Source: Verrucomicrobiota bacterium
GTDB taxonomy: Bacteria > Verrucomicrobiota > Verrucomicrobiia > Palsa-1439
Length of the DNA: 46,627 nucleotides
Assembly (NCBI GenBank): GCA_016871575.1
Contig: VHCW01000031.1
Location: 1-46,627, forward strand
Reading direction: 5' to 3'
Of the stretch, positions 9,707 through 17,704 are shown piece by piece. The position numbers were made by a program, and so were the translations under genes. Numbering within the stretch: the stretch's first letter is position 1; each line of letters opens with the position of its first letter. The notes beneath the pieces were generated by a model, which was given only the letters and a program-made list of their open reading frames with translations, was not told where the DNA came from and made no database searches.

Positions 9707-10348
9707 ATGTTCACGATGCGAACATTGCTCGAGGGAAAATGGCCGATCCTTGTGCTGGTCATTTTTCTGGTCGCCACGCTGGTCTGGTGCCCGGTCCGCG
9801 GGGCGTGGCTGTTGCCGGCCGCGTTGCTCGTGTTTGTGTTTTCGTTCTTCCGCGACCCGAACCGCGCGATTCCGATTGACCCGAAACAGATCGTCGCGCC
9901 GACCGACGGCAGGGTGGTCGAGATCACCACCGTCAACGAGCCGCTCTACTTCAAGGGCGAAGCCAAAATGGTGGGCATCTTCATGTCGGTGTTCAACGTC
10001 CACGTCCAACGCGCGCCAGTCGCCGGGCGGATTGAACTGGTGCAGTATTCGCCCGGCCAGTTTCTCGACGTGCGCGATCCGGTGGCGGGCGCAGTCAACG
10101 AAAACCGGTTCATCGGCATCGCGGGCGCGGATGGCGCGCGCTACGGCGTGCGTCAGATTGCGGGGCTGATTGCGCGGCGGATCGTGGGCTGGGCGGACAA
10201 GGACGCCACGGTGTCGAAGGGCGACCGGATCGGAATGATCCGGTTCGGTTCGCGCGTGGATTTGTTGGTGCCGGTGGAGATGGAGATTCTCGCCAGGATC
10301 GGCGATCACGTGAAAGGCGGTGAGAGCATTGTTGCCCAACGAAAATGA
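9707..10348 (+). CDS. psd: Phosphatidylserine decarboxylase proenzyme, short (archaeal-type) form
   Basis: 213 aa. It converts phosphatidylserine to phosphatidylethanolamine at the membrane. Two hydrophobic N-terminal segments (about residues 10-45) precede FSFFRDPNR, IVAPTDGRV and FMSVFNVHVQRAPVAG, all family hallmarks. The self-cleavage site is IRFGSRVD, with S182 expected to become the pyruvoyl group. The short length and FGS cleavage site fit the compact Psd class rather than the longer LGST class. It starts 5 nt after the preceding stop and its 3' end overlaps pssA by 29 nt, so the two phospholipid genes are coupled. Confidence 0.93.
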   Translation: MFTMRTLLEGKWPILVLVIFLVATLVWCPVRGAWLLPAALLVFVFSFFRDPNRAIPIDPKQIVAPTDGRVVEITTVNEPLYFKGEAKMVGIFMSVFNVHVQRAPVAGRIELVQYSPGQFLDVRDPVAGAVNENRFIGIAGADGARYGVRQIAGLIARRIVGWADKDATVSKGDRIGMIRFGSRVDLLVPVEMEILARIGDHVKGGESIVAQRK

Positions 10349-11162
10349 ATTGAAGCCCCCGACGCCGGACAACGACGACCGGGTGAAGATCTATCTGCTG
10401 CCGAACCTGTTCACCGCCGGCAACCTGGCGTGCGGGTTCTTCGCGCTGACGTGGATGTTCAAGTACGATGCGACGTCGCTCGATTTCGAGCCGATTCGCC
10501 GGGCGATCTGGCTGATCCTGGCGGCGTTCGCGTTCGATTTCTTCGATGGCCGCGTGGCGCGCGTGACGAAAAAGGAGTCGCCGTTCGGGCGCGAGTTCGA
10601 TTCGCTGGCGGACATCGTGAGTTTCGGCGTTGCGCCGGCGTTCCTGGTGTACCGGATCGTGCTGCAGGAGTTCGTCCAGACCGGCTGGATGGTGGCGGCG
10701 ATTTACCTGGTCTGCGGCGGCATCCGCCTGGCCCGGTTCAACCTGCTGGAGCAAATGGGCAGCAAGAAAAGCCACGGTGATTTTGTCGGGTTCCCGATTC
10801 CGTCCGCGGCGGGGTTGGTGGTGAGCGTGACGATGCTGATGATGTCGTTGCAGGAACACGAGCGGCATCTGGGCAACTGGCGGTTTGTGTTGCCGGCGCT
10901 GATGCTGATCCTGTCGTGGATGATGGTCAGCAACGTGCGTTTCCCGACGTTCAAGACGGTGGAGTGGACGCTGCAAAAATCGGTGGCGGCATTCGCGGCG
11001 GTCACGGTGATGGCGATGTTGCTGATGGCGAACTTTGAAGTGACGCTGGCGTTTTTGTTTATCGCGTACCTCTTGTACGGCTTGGCGCGTCCATGGGTCA
11101 GCAAACGCTGGCGGCGCGAGATCGAGGAAGAGGAGGCCGACGAGGACTCGGCGGAGAACTGA
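10320..11162 (+). CDS. pssA: CDP-diacylglycerol--serine O-phosphatidyltransferase
   Basis: 280 aa. It makes phosphatidylserine from CDP-diacylglycerol and L-serine, the substrate of the adjacent Psd. The CDP-alcohol phosphatidyltransferase signature D-G-x2-A-R-x8-G-x3-D-x3-D is present as FDGRVARVTKKESPFGREFD followed by SLAD. NLFTAGNLACGFFA marks the first transmembrane helix, and about eight hydrophobic segments follow. The C-terminus is charged (EIEEEEADEDSAE). The GTG at 10320 is taken as start, but the purine-rich AAAGGCGG ends right there, so TTG 10329 or 10332 is equally possible. Either way the gene overlaps psd in a different frame. Confidence 0.93.
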   Translation: MRALLPNENELKPPTPDNDDRVKIYLLPNLFTAGNLACGFFALTWMFKYDATSLDFEPIRRAIWLILAAFAFDFFDGRVARVTKKESPFGREFDSLADIVSFGVAPAFLVYRIVLQEFVQTGWMVAAIYLVCGGIRLARFNLLEQMGSKKSHGDFVGFPIPSAAGLVVSVTMLMMSLQEHERHLGNWRFVLPALMLILSWMMVSNVRFPTFKTVEWTLQKSVAAFAAVTVMAMLLMANFEVTLAFLFIAYLLYGLARPWVSKRWRREIEEEEADEDSAEN

Positions 11163-11168
11163 ACCGTC

Positions 11169-11837
11169 GTGGACGACGTGAAACATCTGGCGGTGGCATG
11201 GCTGGCGGGATTGATAACGGGATTCGTCGTGTGCCTGCCCATCGGCCCGGTCAATCTGACGGTCATCAACACGGCCTTGCGCAAGGGTTTCTTGCCGGCG
11301 TTTCTTGTCGGCTGCGGCGCGATCTGCGCCGACCTTGTCTATGTGACGCTGGCGATGGCGGGCCACGCCACGCTGCCGCGCGACCCGCGCGTGTTGACCG
11401 CGTTGCGCATCGTCGCGGTGGTCGTGGTCGCCGGGCTGGGCGTGCGCAATTTGTTGTTGAAGACGCAAAAGTTCGAGGCGTCGTCGGAGGAGGCTGCCGC
11501 GCGCGTGGAGGCGCGCTGGCATCATCCGCGCTCGTTTCTGCTGGGATTCCTGTTGCCGATCACGAACCTCGGGTTGTTGCTGGTCTGGGCGACGGTCTTG
11601 ACGGCGCTGGACGCGCGCAGTTGGGTGAACTTGGGACAGGCGGCGAGCCGCTGGTCGTGCGCCATCGGGATCGGCATGGGCGCGACCGCGTGGTTCTTCT
11701 TCATGGCGTGGCTGGTCTCTCGCGCGCACAAGCGCATCACACCGGAAGCGCTGGCGTGGCTGGCGCGCGGTTGCGGCGTGGTATTTCTGATTTTTGCCGC
11801 GCTGTTGGTGGTCAACCTCATCTCGCCCAGGGTTTGA
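11169..11837 (+). CDS. LysE/RhtB-type amino-acid exporter
   Basis: 222 aa, about six hydrophobic segments. The N-terminal VVCLPIGPVNLTVINTALRKGFLPAFLVGCGAICADLVY matches the LysE signature (PGPxxxxxxxxxxxxGxxxGxxxxxGxxxGD-like). The family exports amino acids or related small metabolites across the inner membrane; the substrate is unknown. Start is GTG 11169, 6 nt after the pssA stop, and the stop is 4 nt before the next gene, so it belongs to the same transcript. A lipid-synthesis role is not implied by position alone. Confidence 0.8.
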   Translation: MDDVKHLAVAWLAGLITGFVVCLPIGPVNLTVINTALRKGFLPAFLVGCGAICADLVYVTLAMAGHATLPRDPRVLTALRIVAVVVVAGLGVRNLLLKTQKFEASSEEAAARVEARWHHPRSFLLGFLLPITNLGLLLVWATVLTALDARSWVNLGQAASRWSCAIGIGMGATAWFFFMAWLVSRAHKRITPEALAWLARGCGVVFLIFAALLVVNLISPRV

Positions 11838-11841
11838 ACCG

Positions 11842-12687
11842 ATGCGCGCATTTCTCACGCTCCTGCTCGCCCTGCCGGTCATGGCGGCGGAACACCTGAA
11901 CTGGAACAACGACGGCGCCGTGATGGATCACTTGTGCCAGGCCGGCAGCCGGTTGATCGGGAAAAGCGCGACCACCCCCAAGAAAACACTGCTCTCACAG
12001 TTGCGCCGCAAACAATGCCGGCTCGACCTCGCCGCGGAGCACGGGGGCGCCCTCGAACCGGCCGACCTGTACGCGCGCGCCCGTCGCGGAATCGTTGTCG
12101 TGGCGGGATTGTACCTGTGCCGGACATGCACGCGCTGGCACGCGACGGTCGCCAGCGGTTTTGTCCTCACTCGCAACGGCGTCATCGTGACGAACTGCCA
12201 CGTGCTCAAGTCGGAGGAACCGCAAACCTTCGTCGCGATGACCAGCGACGGCGAGATTCTGCCGGTCCGCGAAGTGCTCGCGGCCAACGAAGCCGACGAC
12301 CTTGTCCTCCTGCAACTGGCCGGGCCGCCGGGCGAGGCGTTGACGCCGTTGCCGCTGGCCGCCGGCGAACCGGCGGCGCCGGTGGGCACCCGCATCAGTG
12401 TCATCAGCCATCCGGAACGCCATTTCTACATGTTGACGGAAGGAATCGTTTCCCGCCACCTCGACTGGCGACAGTCGTCGGGGACCGTCAAGCGGGTGGC
12501 GATCACCGCCGATTTCGCCATTGGCTCCAGCGGCGCGCCCGTGCTGAACTCGCGCGGCGAAGTCGTGGCCGTCGTCTGCGCCACGCACGCCGTGTTTGCC
12601 GGCAAGGAACACGGCAAGCGCGAGCCGCAAATGACCCTGAAACTGTGCGCGCCCGTTGACCGCTTGTGGGCGTTGCTCGCGCGTTGA
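11842..12687 (+). CDS. Secreted trypsin-like serine protease (S1/DegP-type fold)
   Basis: 281 aa. An N-terminal signal peptide is visible (MRAFLTLLLALPVMAAE). The catalytic triad can be assigned as H120 in VTNCHV, D153 in ADDLVLL and S230 in GSSGAPV, the expected order and spacing for chymotrypsin-fold proteases. No PDZ domain follows, so it is not a full DegP. A CxxC pair (C93, C96) precedes the protease core and could form a disulfide or bind metal. ATG 11842 is chosen because it starts the signal peptide and lies 4 nt after the preceding stop. Likely a periplasmic or exported protease of unknown target. Confidence 0.83.
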   Translation: MRAFLTLLLALPVMAAEHLNWNNDGAVMDHLCQAGSRLIGKSATTPKKTLLSQLRRKQCRLDLAAEHGGALEPADLYARARRGIVVVAGLYLCRTCTRWHATVASGFVLTRNGVIVTNCHVLKSEEPQTFVAMTSDGEILPVREVLAANEADDLVLLQLAGPPGEALTPLPLAAGEPAAPVGTRISVISHPERHFYMLTEGIVSRHLDWRQSSGTVKRVAITADFAIGSSGAPVLNSRGEVVAVVCATHAVFAGKEHGKREPQMTLKLCAPVDRLWALLAR

Positions 12688-12718
12688 CTTGTCAGCGCGC
12701 CCGCCGTAATCTGCCGCC

Positions 12719-14140
12719 ATGGCGCAAGGCAAACCATCCTTGTGGACGATTCTCTGGAGACAAGCGCTCGACATTCTCAAGCGCGATCCGACCGATCTGG
12801 ATTCGTACCGGCCCGCGGTGCGGCGGTTGTACCTCCTCTGGTTGTTCTTCCAACAGGTGGTGCTTGGTTTCCGCGACAAACGCTGTTCGCTCCGCGCCGC
12901 GGCGCTCTGTTACACCACGTTGCTGGCGCTCGTGCCCCTGCTGGCGGTCGGGTTCAGCGTTTCGAAGAGTTTCCTGCGCGAATCCAGCACCACCGTCGTG
13001 CCGCAAGCCATTGACGTTTTCATCGCCAAGGTCGCGCCGCAACTCGAAGTGTTGCCCCCCGCCGGCGCGACCAATGCCGCAGTCGCCGCCGGTCAGGTCA
13101 CGGTCTCCGATGACGCCCGCCATGAGGTTGTGGAGAACATCCAGCAGTTCATCGGCAACATTGACGCCGGCACGCTCGGCGTCCTCGGCACGCTGGCGTT
13201 GATTCTCATCGCCATCCGTCTGTTGATGACCATCGAGGAAACCTTCAACGACATCTGGGGCGTCGCCCAAGGCCGCTCCATCTGGCGCAAGGTAGTGTAC
13301 TACTGGGCGTCGGTCACGCTCGGCCCGTTGGTCGTGCTGACGGCGCTCACGTTGACCGGCAGCGGCGAGTTCGCGCAGACGCTCAACCAATTCGTGGCGG
13401 TTCCGTGGCTGGAGCGATTCGTCTTCAAGGCGCTTCCCTATCTCATCCTCTGGTTGGGCTTCGGCGCGTTGTACGGTCTCATGCCCAACACCAGCGTCCG
13501 CTGGTGGGCAGCCGCCGCCGGCGGCATCGTGGCCGGCACGCTCTGGCAGCTCAACAGCATCCTCAACACGATGTACATTTCGCGCGTCGTGACCTACAGC
13601 AAGATTTACGGCAGCCTCGGCATCCTCCCCGTCTTCCTGCTCGGCCTCTATTTTTCATGGCTCATCATCCTGTTCGGCGCCCATGTGTCGTTTGCCGTCC
13701 AGAACCACACCGCCTACCTCCAGCAGCGCGCCAGCGAACGGCTCGACCAGTTTGGCCGCGAACGGCTGGCTTGCCGGCTCGTCCTGCTCGTCAGCCGCCA
13801 GTTCCTCAACAGCCTTCCGCCGCTCAGCATCGAGGAGATCGCCAGCCGTCTTACCGTGCCCGGTTCGTTGATTCGCCGGCTCGCCACCCGGCTGGCCGAG
13901 GCCGGGCTGCTCACCCTCACCGCGGACGAACCGGTCCGCCTTCAACCCGCGCGAATGCCCGACACCTTCACCGTGGCCGACGTGCTCGACATTCTCCGCA
14001 GCAACGGCGACGGCGCCGCCGGCGCCAAGCGCAACGCCGGCGTGGTGGAATCGCTTCTCAGCGACCTGTGCGCCGCCGAACACGCGGCGCCCGCCAACCT
14101 GCGTTTCAGCGAACTGGCCGCCCGCGCCGAGAAAGCGTGA
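12719..14140 (+). CDS. YihY/BrkB family membrane protein with C-terminal winged-helix-like region
   Basis: 473 aa. The family core is clear: FRDKRCSLRAAALCYTTLLALVPLLAV near the N-terminus, then about six transmembrane segments including LILWLGFGALYGLMPN and GIVAGTLWQLNSIL. Members were once called ribonuclease BN, but that activity belongs to another protein; a transport or envelope role is more likely. After residue 350 the soluble tail (QFLNSLPPLSIEEIASRLTV, then PGSLIRRLATRLAEAGLL) looks like a winged helix, which is common in the long form of this family. ATG 12719 follows the protease stop by 31 nt. A 74-bp palindrome lies 49 nt after its stop. Confidence 0.85.
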   Translation: MAQGKPSLWTILWRQALDILKRDPTDLDSYRPAVRRLYLLWLFFQQVVLGFRDKRCSLRAAALCYTTLLALVPLLAVGFSVSKSFLRESSTTVVPQAIDVFIAKVAPQLEVLPPAGATNAAVAAGQVTVSDDARHEVVENIQQFIGNIDAGTLGVLGTLALILIAIRLLMTIEETFNDIWGVAQGRSIWRKVVYYWASVTLGPLVVLTALTLTGSGEFAQTLNQFVAVPWLERFVFKALPYLILWLGFGALYGLMPNTSVRWWAAAAGGIVAGTLWQLNSILNTMYISRVVTYSKIYGSLGILPVFLLGLYFSWLIILFGAHVSFAVQNHTAYLQQRASERLDQFGRERLACRLVLLVSRQFLNSLPPLSIEEIASRLTVPGSLIRRLATRLAEAGLLTLTADEPVRLQPARMPDTFTVADVLDILRSNGDGAAGAKRNAGVVESLLSDLCAAEHAAPANLRFSELAARAEKA

Positions 14141-14189
14141 CCGGCGAATCCTCTTCGCCATTCCTCGCAACCCTGCCGCCATTGACCAT

Positions 14190-14263
14190 CCGCCAACCTT
14201 TCCCTTTGTCCGGAAAAATGGAACGATCGTTCCGTTTTCCCGGACAAGCGGAAAGGTTGGCGG
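14190..14263. repeat. Long palindrome A with core GGAACGATCGTTCC
   Basis: Outer arms 14190-14203 and 14250-14263 are perfect 14-bp complements. Inner arms pair through TTGTCCGG and its complement. The centre is GGAACGATCGTTCC (14220-14233). The inner unit 14210-14243 reads CCGG-N6-core-N6-CCGG, the same 34-bp layout as elements B and C. It is 49 nt downstream of the YihY gene and has no T-tract, so it is not a standard terminator. Confidence 0.9.
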
Positions 14264-14324
14264 CAGGGCGGTGTCAGGGCGGTGTCTTGCAAGGGCGGGC
14301 AACTTGTGCCACGATGCGAGGCGC

Positions 14325-14996
14325 ATGGCAGAGAATGGCTCCCGATTCGTCCGCGTCCTGCGCCGGCTTGTGTGGCTGGCGGCGCTGTTGTTTGCGCTTC
14401 AGATGATCGGCGTGGTCGTCGGCTTGCCGTCTCCGCTGTGCGACTGGCTGTACGCCAAGGATCTTCAACCCAACGAGACGCCGCACACCATCGTCGTGCT
14501 CGGCGGCGGCGGCGTGCCCAGCTCCTCCACGCTGCTTCGCTTGTACTGCGCCGCCGAGTTCGGGCGAAGCCTGACCGGCGCCACGTTCATCGTCTCATTG
14601 CCGGCGGACCAGAATCCCGATGAGGCGAGCGTGGGGCGAATGCGCGACGAACTGGTGTTGCGCGGCATTCCGGCGTCGCGAATCCGGATGGAAACGCGCG
14701 GGACAAGCACCCGTCATCAGGCGGTAAACGTCCGCTCGTTGCTCGGCGACGAAGCGCGTCATCAACCGCTGGTGGTTGTCACCTCCGGTTTTCACATGCG
14801 GCGGTCAGTGTTGGCGTTTCGCGCGGTGGGTTTCAGCAATGTGCGGGGCGAGCTTGCCGCGGGCGCGGATGTCGAGGCCGATCTCGGCTGGTTTACGGGG
14901 TTGCGCTATGGGATCTGGAAGAACTGGGAGTTGCAAGCTGAACTGGCGCGCGAACTGTGTGCGCTGGCCTTTTACAAGCTCTGCGGCTGGGCCTGA
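14325..14996 (+). CDS. YdcF/SanA-type DUF218 protein
   Basis: 223 aa. One N-terminal transmembrane segment (about residues 13-32) anchors a soluble DUF218 domain. Typical family landmarks are TIVVLGGGGVPSSSTLLRLYCAAE, ADQNPDEASVGRMRDELVLRGIP, ETRGTSTRHQAVN and VVTSGFHMRRSVLAFRAVGF. The family is thought to act in envelope or peptidoglycan-precursor metabolism, but the reaction is not established. ATG 14325 (MAENGSRF) is chosen since upstream codons are inside or next to palindrome A. The 3' end overlaps the convergent symporter gene by 25 bp. Confidence 0.8.
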   Translation: MAENGSRFVRVLRRLVWLAALLFALQMIGVVVGLPSPLCDWLYAKDLQPNETPHTIVVLGGGGVPSSSTLLRLYCAAEFGRSLTGATFIVSLPADQNPDEASVGRMRDELVLRGIPASRIRMETRGTSTRHQAVNVRSLLGDEARHQPLVVVTSGFHMRRSVLAFRAVGFSNVRGELAAGADVEADLGWFTGLRYGIWKNWELQAELARELCALAFYKLCGWA

Positions 14997-16387
14997 GCGA
15001 CATCATCCTTCTGTGTCATCAGGCTGACGCACACGAGCACCACGGACGAAATGGCGAACCCAAACAGATTGTGCGGGTAATCTTCCGGAAGAAAGATTTT
15101 GAACAGCAACCATGACGCCATGCCGGCGGCGGCCCCGGCCAACGCGCCCTGGGTGGTCGCCTTCTTCCAGTACACGCCGGCGATCATCGGCGCCACGACT
15201 CCGGTCAGCAGGACGCCCCACGCTTCCTGGCACAACTTGTAGATGTTTTGGAAATACAACGCCAGCACCAGCGAACAGGCGCACAGGATGAGGACGCTCC
15301 ATTTGCACCAGTTCAGTTGCTGTGTTTCGCTGGCGCCGGGCTTCAGCCATGGGATGATGTTGCGCCCGATGATGCTGGCGGGCGCAAGCAGCGCGCTGTC
15401 GGCCGAACTCATGATTGCAGACAACAGCGCGCCGATCATGAGCGCGATCAAGGGCGGAGACAGGTATTTCATCGCGACTTCGACCAGTATCCGTTCGCCC
15501 GAACTTTCCGGAATGGCAGCCCTCCCCAGGATGCCCAGAAAGACCGGCAACAGTCCCACCGCCACATACAACAACCCGGCAATGATGGCGCCCCACTTGG
15601 ATATCGTTGCATTCTTGGCCGACATGATGCGCTGAAAAAGGTCTTGCGCCGGCAATGATCCCAGTCCCACGATGATCCACGCCTGCAAATAATTGAGCCA
15701 GCTCACCGGCGACTGATCACCGGGATAAAAACGGAAAAAGTCCGCCGGTATCTTTGCCTTTGCATTCGCAAACCCGCCTATGTCGTGAACCAAGATCGGA
15801 TAAAGGATCAGAAGGCTGACGACCAAAATCAGCGCCTGAAACAGGTCCGTCATCGCCACCGCCCACATCCCGCCGGAATAGGTGTAGATGACGATCACCG
15901 CCGCGGAGACAAGAACCGCCGGCAGCAGCGGCAGGCCGGCGAGCGTGTGCAGGATGTAACCGAACGCCAGAAGCTGCGCCCCGATCCATCCCAAGTAGAC
16001 CGGAAGATAAATCAGACTCAGACACGATGCCGCCTTCTGCCCGTACCTCATTTGGAAGAAGTCAATGATGGTTGCGATGTTCAGCTTGCGAAAATATTTC
16101 GCAAAGAAAAGGCCCGCCAGCACAAGGCACAATCCCGCGCCGAACGGATCCGCAATCACACCGAGAATGCCCTTTTGAAAAGCCGTGCCGGAGGAACCCA
16201 TGCACGTCTCGGCCCCGAACCAGGTGGCGAAGATCGTCCCGATGGACAACACCCACCCCATCCTGCCCCCGGCCACGATGAAATCCTTTACATTATGAAT
16301 CTTGCTGCTTGCCCAGTACCCGATGCCGAGCATCATGAGCATGTAGCAGCACACGCCGCCGATGATCCAAAGCTGTGTTGAAGTCAT
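14972..16387 (-). CDS. Sodium/solute symporter (SSS family)
   Basis: 471 aa with about 13 hydrophobic segments. The N-terminus SSKIHNVKDFIVAGGRMGWVLSIGTIFATWFGAETCMGSSG is the SSS pattern (TM1-TM2), and later GGMWAVAMTDLFQALILVVSLL and AIMSSADSALLAPASIIGRNI match the conserved sodium-binding and TM8-TM9 regions of PutP-like carriers. It imports a small organic solute with sodium; the substrate is unknown. A promoter with TACAAT only about 12 nt from the ATG and no ribosome site suggests a leaderless transcript. Its 3' end overlaps the convergent YdcF-type gene by 25 bp. Confidence 0.87.
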   Translation of the reverse strand: MTSTQLWIIGGVCCYMLMMLGIGYWASSKIHNVKDFIVAGGRMGWVLSIGTIFATWFGAETCMGSSGTAFQKGILGVIADPFGAGLCLVLAGLFFAKYFRKLNIATIIDFFQMRYGQKAASCLSLIYLPVYLGWIGAQLLAFGYILHTLAGLPLLPAVLVSAAVIVIYTYSGGMWAVAMTDLFQALILVVSLLILYPILVHDIGGFANAKAKIPADFFRFYPGDQSPVSWLNYLQAWIIVGLGSLPAQDLFQRIMSAKNATISKWGAIIAGLLYVAVGLLPVFLGILGRAAIPESSGERILVEVAMKYLSPPLIALMIGALLSAIMSSADSALLAPASIIGRNIIPWLKPGASETQQLNWCKWSVLILCACSLVLALYFQNIYKLCQEAWGVLLTGVVAPMIAGVYWKKATTQGALAGAAAGMASWLLFKIFLPEDYPHNLFGFAISSVVLVCVSLMTQKDDVAQAQPQSL

Positions 16388-16399
16388 GATTGTGGACGG

Positions 16400-16427
16400 A
16401 TTGTAACTTTCAACAATTCGTAGTCAA
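16400..16427 (-). promoter_or_regulatory. Predicted promoter of the sodium/solute symporter
   Basis: Read on the minus strand: TTGACT (16427-16422), 16-nt spacer, TACAAT (16405-16400). The ATG at 16387 is only 12 nt beyond the -10 box, so the transcript would have a leader of about 5 nt. Confidence 0.6.
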
Positions 16428-16464
16428 GAACACAGCAACGCCGCAATGCGATGCAAACGGTGTT

Positions 16465-17622
16465 TTATGATTGTCCCGGCAACGGCGCCACCCGGATGGC
16501 CACTTTCGGCCAGACGGGACAGACCGATTCGCACGCGCCGCAACCGTTGCACCGGCCTTGGATCAGCCGCGGTTCGCTGCCGGTGTGCTCTGCGTTCTCC
16601 ACCACCACCAACGCCTCGAACGGACACGACCGGATGCAGGCGGTGCATTCTTCGCCATTGGCCAGCGCGCAAGCGTCCAAATCAATTTTCGCCACGCCAA
16701 TGAGCCGCGCCTCTTTTTCCGCCAACGGCAACCGCGCAATTGCGCCGCTCGGGCAGGCCTGTCCGCACCGGTTGCAGTTTTCCCGGCAATAATCCTTGTC
16801 GTAACGCAAGACCGGCGCGAGCAATCCCGCCACGCTCTTCAAGTCCTGGTGAATGACCTGCGACGGACAGACCGCGCCGCAGTTGCCGCAACGCACACAC
16901 GCGCCGGTGAAGTCCGCCTCCGGCAAGGCGCCCGGCGGACGCAACGGCGGCGCGGTTCGTCCGCTCGCCTTTTGCACCAGCACCGCTCCGGCCGCGCCCG
17001 CGCACACGCCGATGAACGCGCGCCGCGCCAGCCGCTTTTGGTGCGGCACCGGCACCGGCGTCCGTTTGTGCCGGCGCGCCAGCGCCAGCAATTCCTGCAT
17101 CGCGCCGAGCGGACAAATCCGCTGGCACCAGACCTTCGGCAGAAAGAAGTTAAACACCAGCACCACCGGCAACAGCGCTCCCGCCGCCAGCGTGACCGGC
17201 TTGTGCCACGCCGCGTTCAGGAACCCGTTGAAAATCGCAAGCGGGTCGAGCCACAAGAAAACCGGATATCCCAACGCCGCGCCGCCGAGTGTGATGACGA
17301 GCAGCCATTTCCCAATCGGCGGCCACCGTCGCCACTCCGCCGCTTTGCGCCGGGAGAACAAATCCTGAAGAAACCCTGTTGGGCAGGCATGATGACAAAA
17401 CCACCTCGGCCAGATCAAGACCAGCACGAGCACCGGCAGCCCGACCAACGTCACCACGCTCGCCGTCTTCGCCGCCAGCGCGCCGCCAAGCGCGATGTGC
17501 GGGCTGAGCGATGGAAACCAAACCGCCGTTTGCGGTGAAAGTCCAAGCGCTACCGCGGCCGCCAGCGCCAGCCAGCGCCCGATGCGGCGCGCCCAGACCG
17601 GGAATTTCGTGTTCTCCGACAT
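16465..17622 (-). CDS. NapH/NapG-like polyferredoxin membrane protein (fusion)
   Basis: 385 aa. The N-terminal half has about four transmembrane helices and two CxxxCP motifs (WFCHHACPTG and WCQRICPLG), as in NapH/NosR/RdxA-type quinol-linked membrane proteins. A twin-arginine-like segment LARRAFIGVCAGAAGAVL follows, with R200-R201. The C-terminal half carries four cysteine clusters: CVRCGNCGAVCP, CRENCNRCGQACP, CALANGEECTACIRSCP and CNGCGACESVCP, enough for four 4Fe-4S clusters as in NapG. It looks like a fusion of a NapH-type and a NapG-type protein, passing electrons to an unknown partner; no nitrate reductase is present here. ATG 17622 is preferred over TTG 17634. Confidence 0.82.
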   Translation of the reverse strand: MSENTKFPVWARRIGRWLALAAAVALGLSPQTAVWFPSLSPHIALGGALAAKTASVVTLVGLPVLVLVLIWPRWFCHHACPTGFLQDLFSRRKAAEWRRWPPIGKWLLVITLGGAALGYPVFLWLDPLAIFNGFLNAAWHKPVTLAAGALLPVVLVFNFFLPKVWCQRICPLGAMQELLALARRHKRTPVPVPHQKRLARRAFIGVCAGAAGAVLVQKASGRTAPPLRPPGALPEADFTGACVRCGNCGAVCPSQVIHQDLKSVAGLLAPVLRYDKDYCRENCNRCGQACPSGAIARLPLAEKEARLIGVAKIDLDACALANGEECTACIRSCPFEALVVVENAEHTGSEPRLIQGRCNGCGACESVCPVWPKVAIRVAPLPGQS

Positions 17623-17680
17623 TTCGGCGGTCAATCTAGCAGTTCCATCCGTCTTGTCGAACCGTTTGCTGCCCCGCAGC

Positions 17681-17699
17681 CGCGGGCTTTATGCCCGTG
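17681..17699. repeat. Short hairpin between the iron-sulfur and FAD genes
   Basis: CGCGGGC, loop TTTAT, GCCCGTG: a 7-bp stem including one G-T pair, just after the stop of the FAD gene ending at 17705. There is no clear T-tract on the minus strand. It could be a weak terminator or a degenerate repeat. Confidence 0.35.
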
Positions 17700-17704
17700 T
17701 TCCG

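Noticed and set aside
10110-11909. 599-codon open frame on the minus strand across psd, pssA and lysE
   Set aside because: It overlaps three clear genes on the other strand; composition is rich in Arg, Gln and His, with no domain. It is a GC-rich shadow frame.
16465-17622. Periplasmic nitrate reductase locus
   Set aside because: Only the NapH/NapG-like protein is present; there is no napA, napB or related gene nearby.
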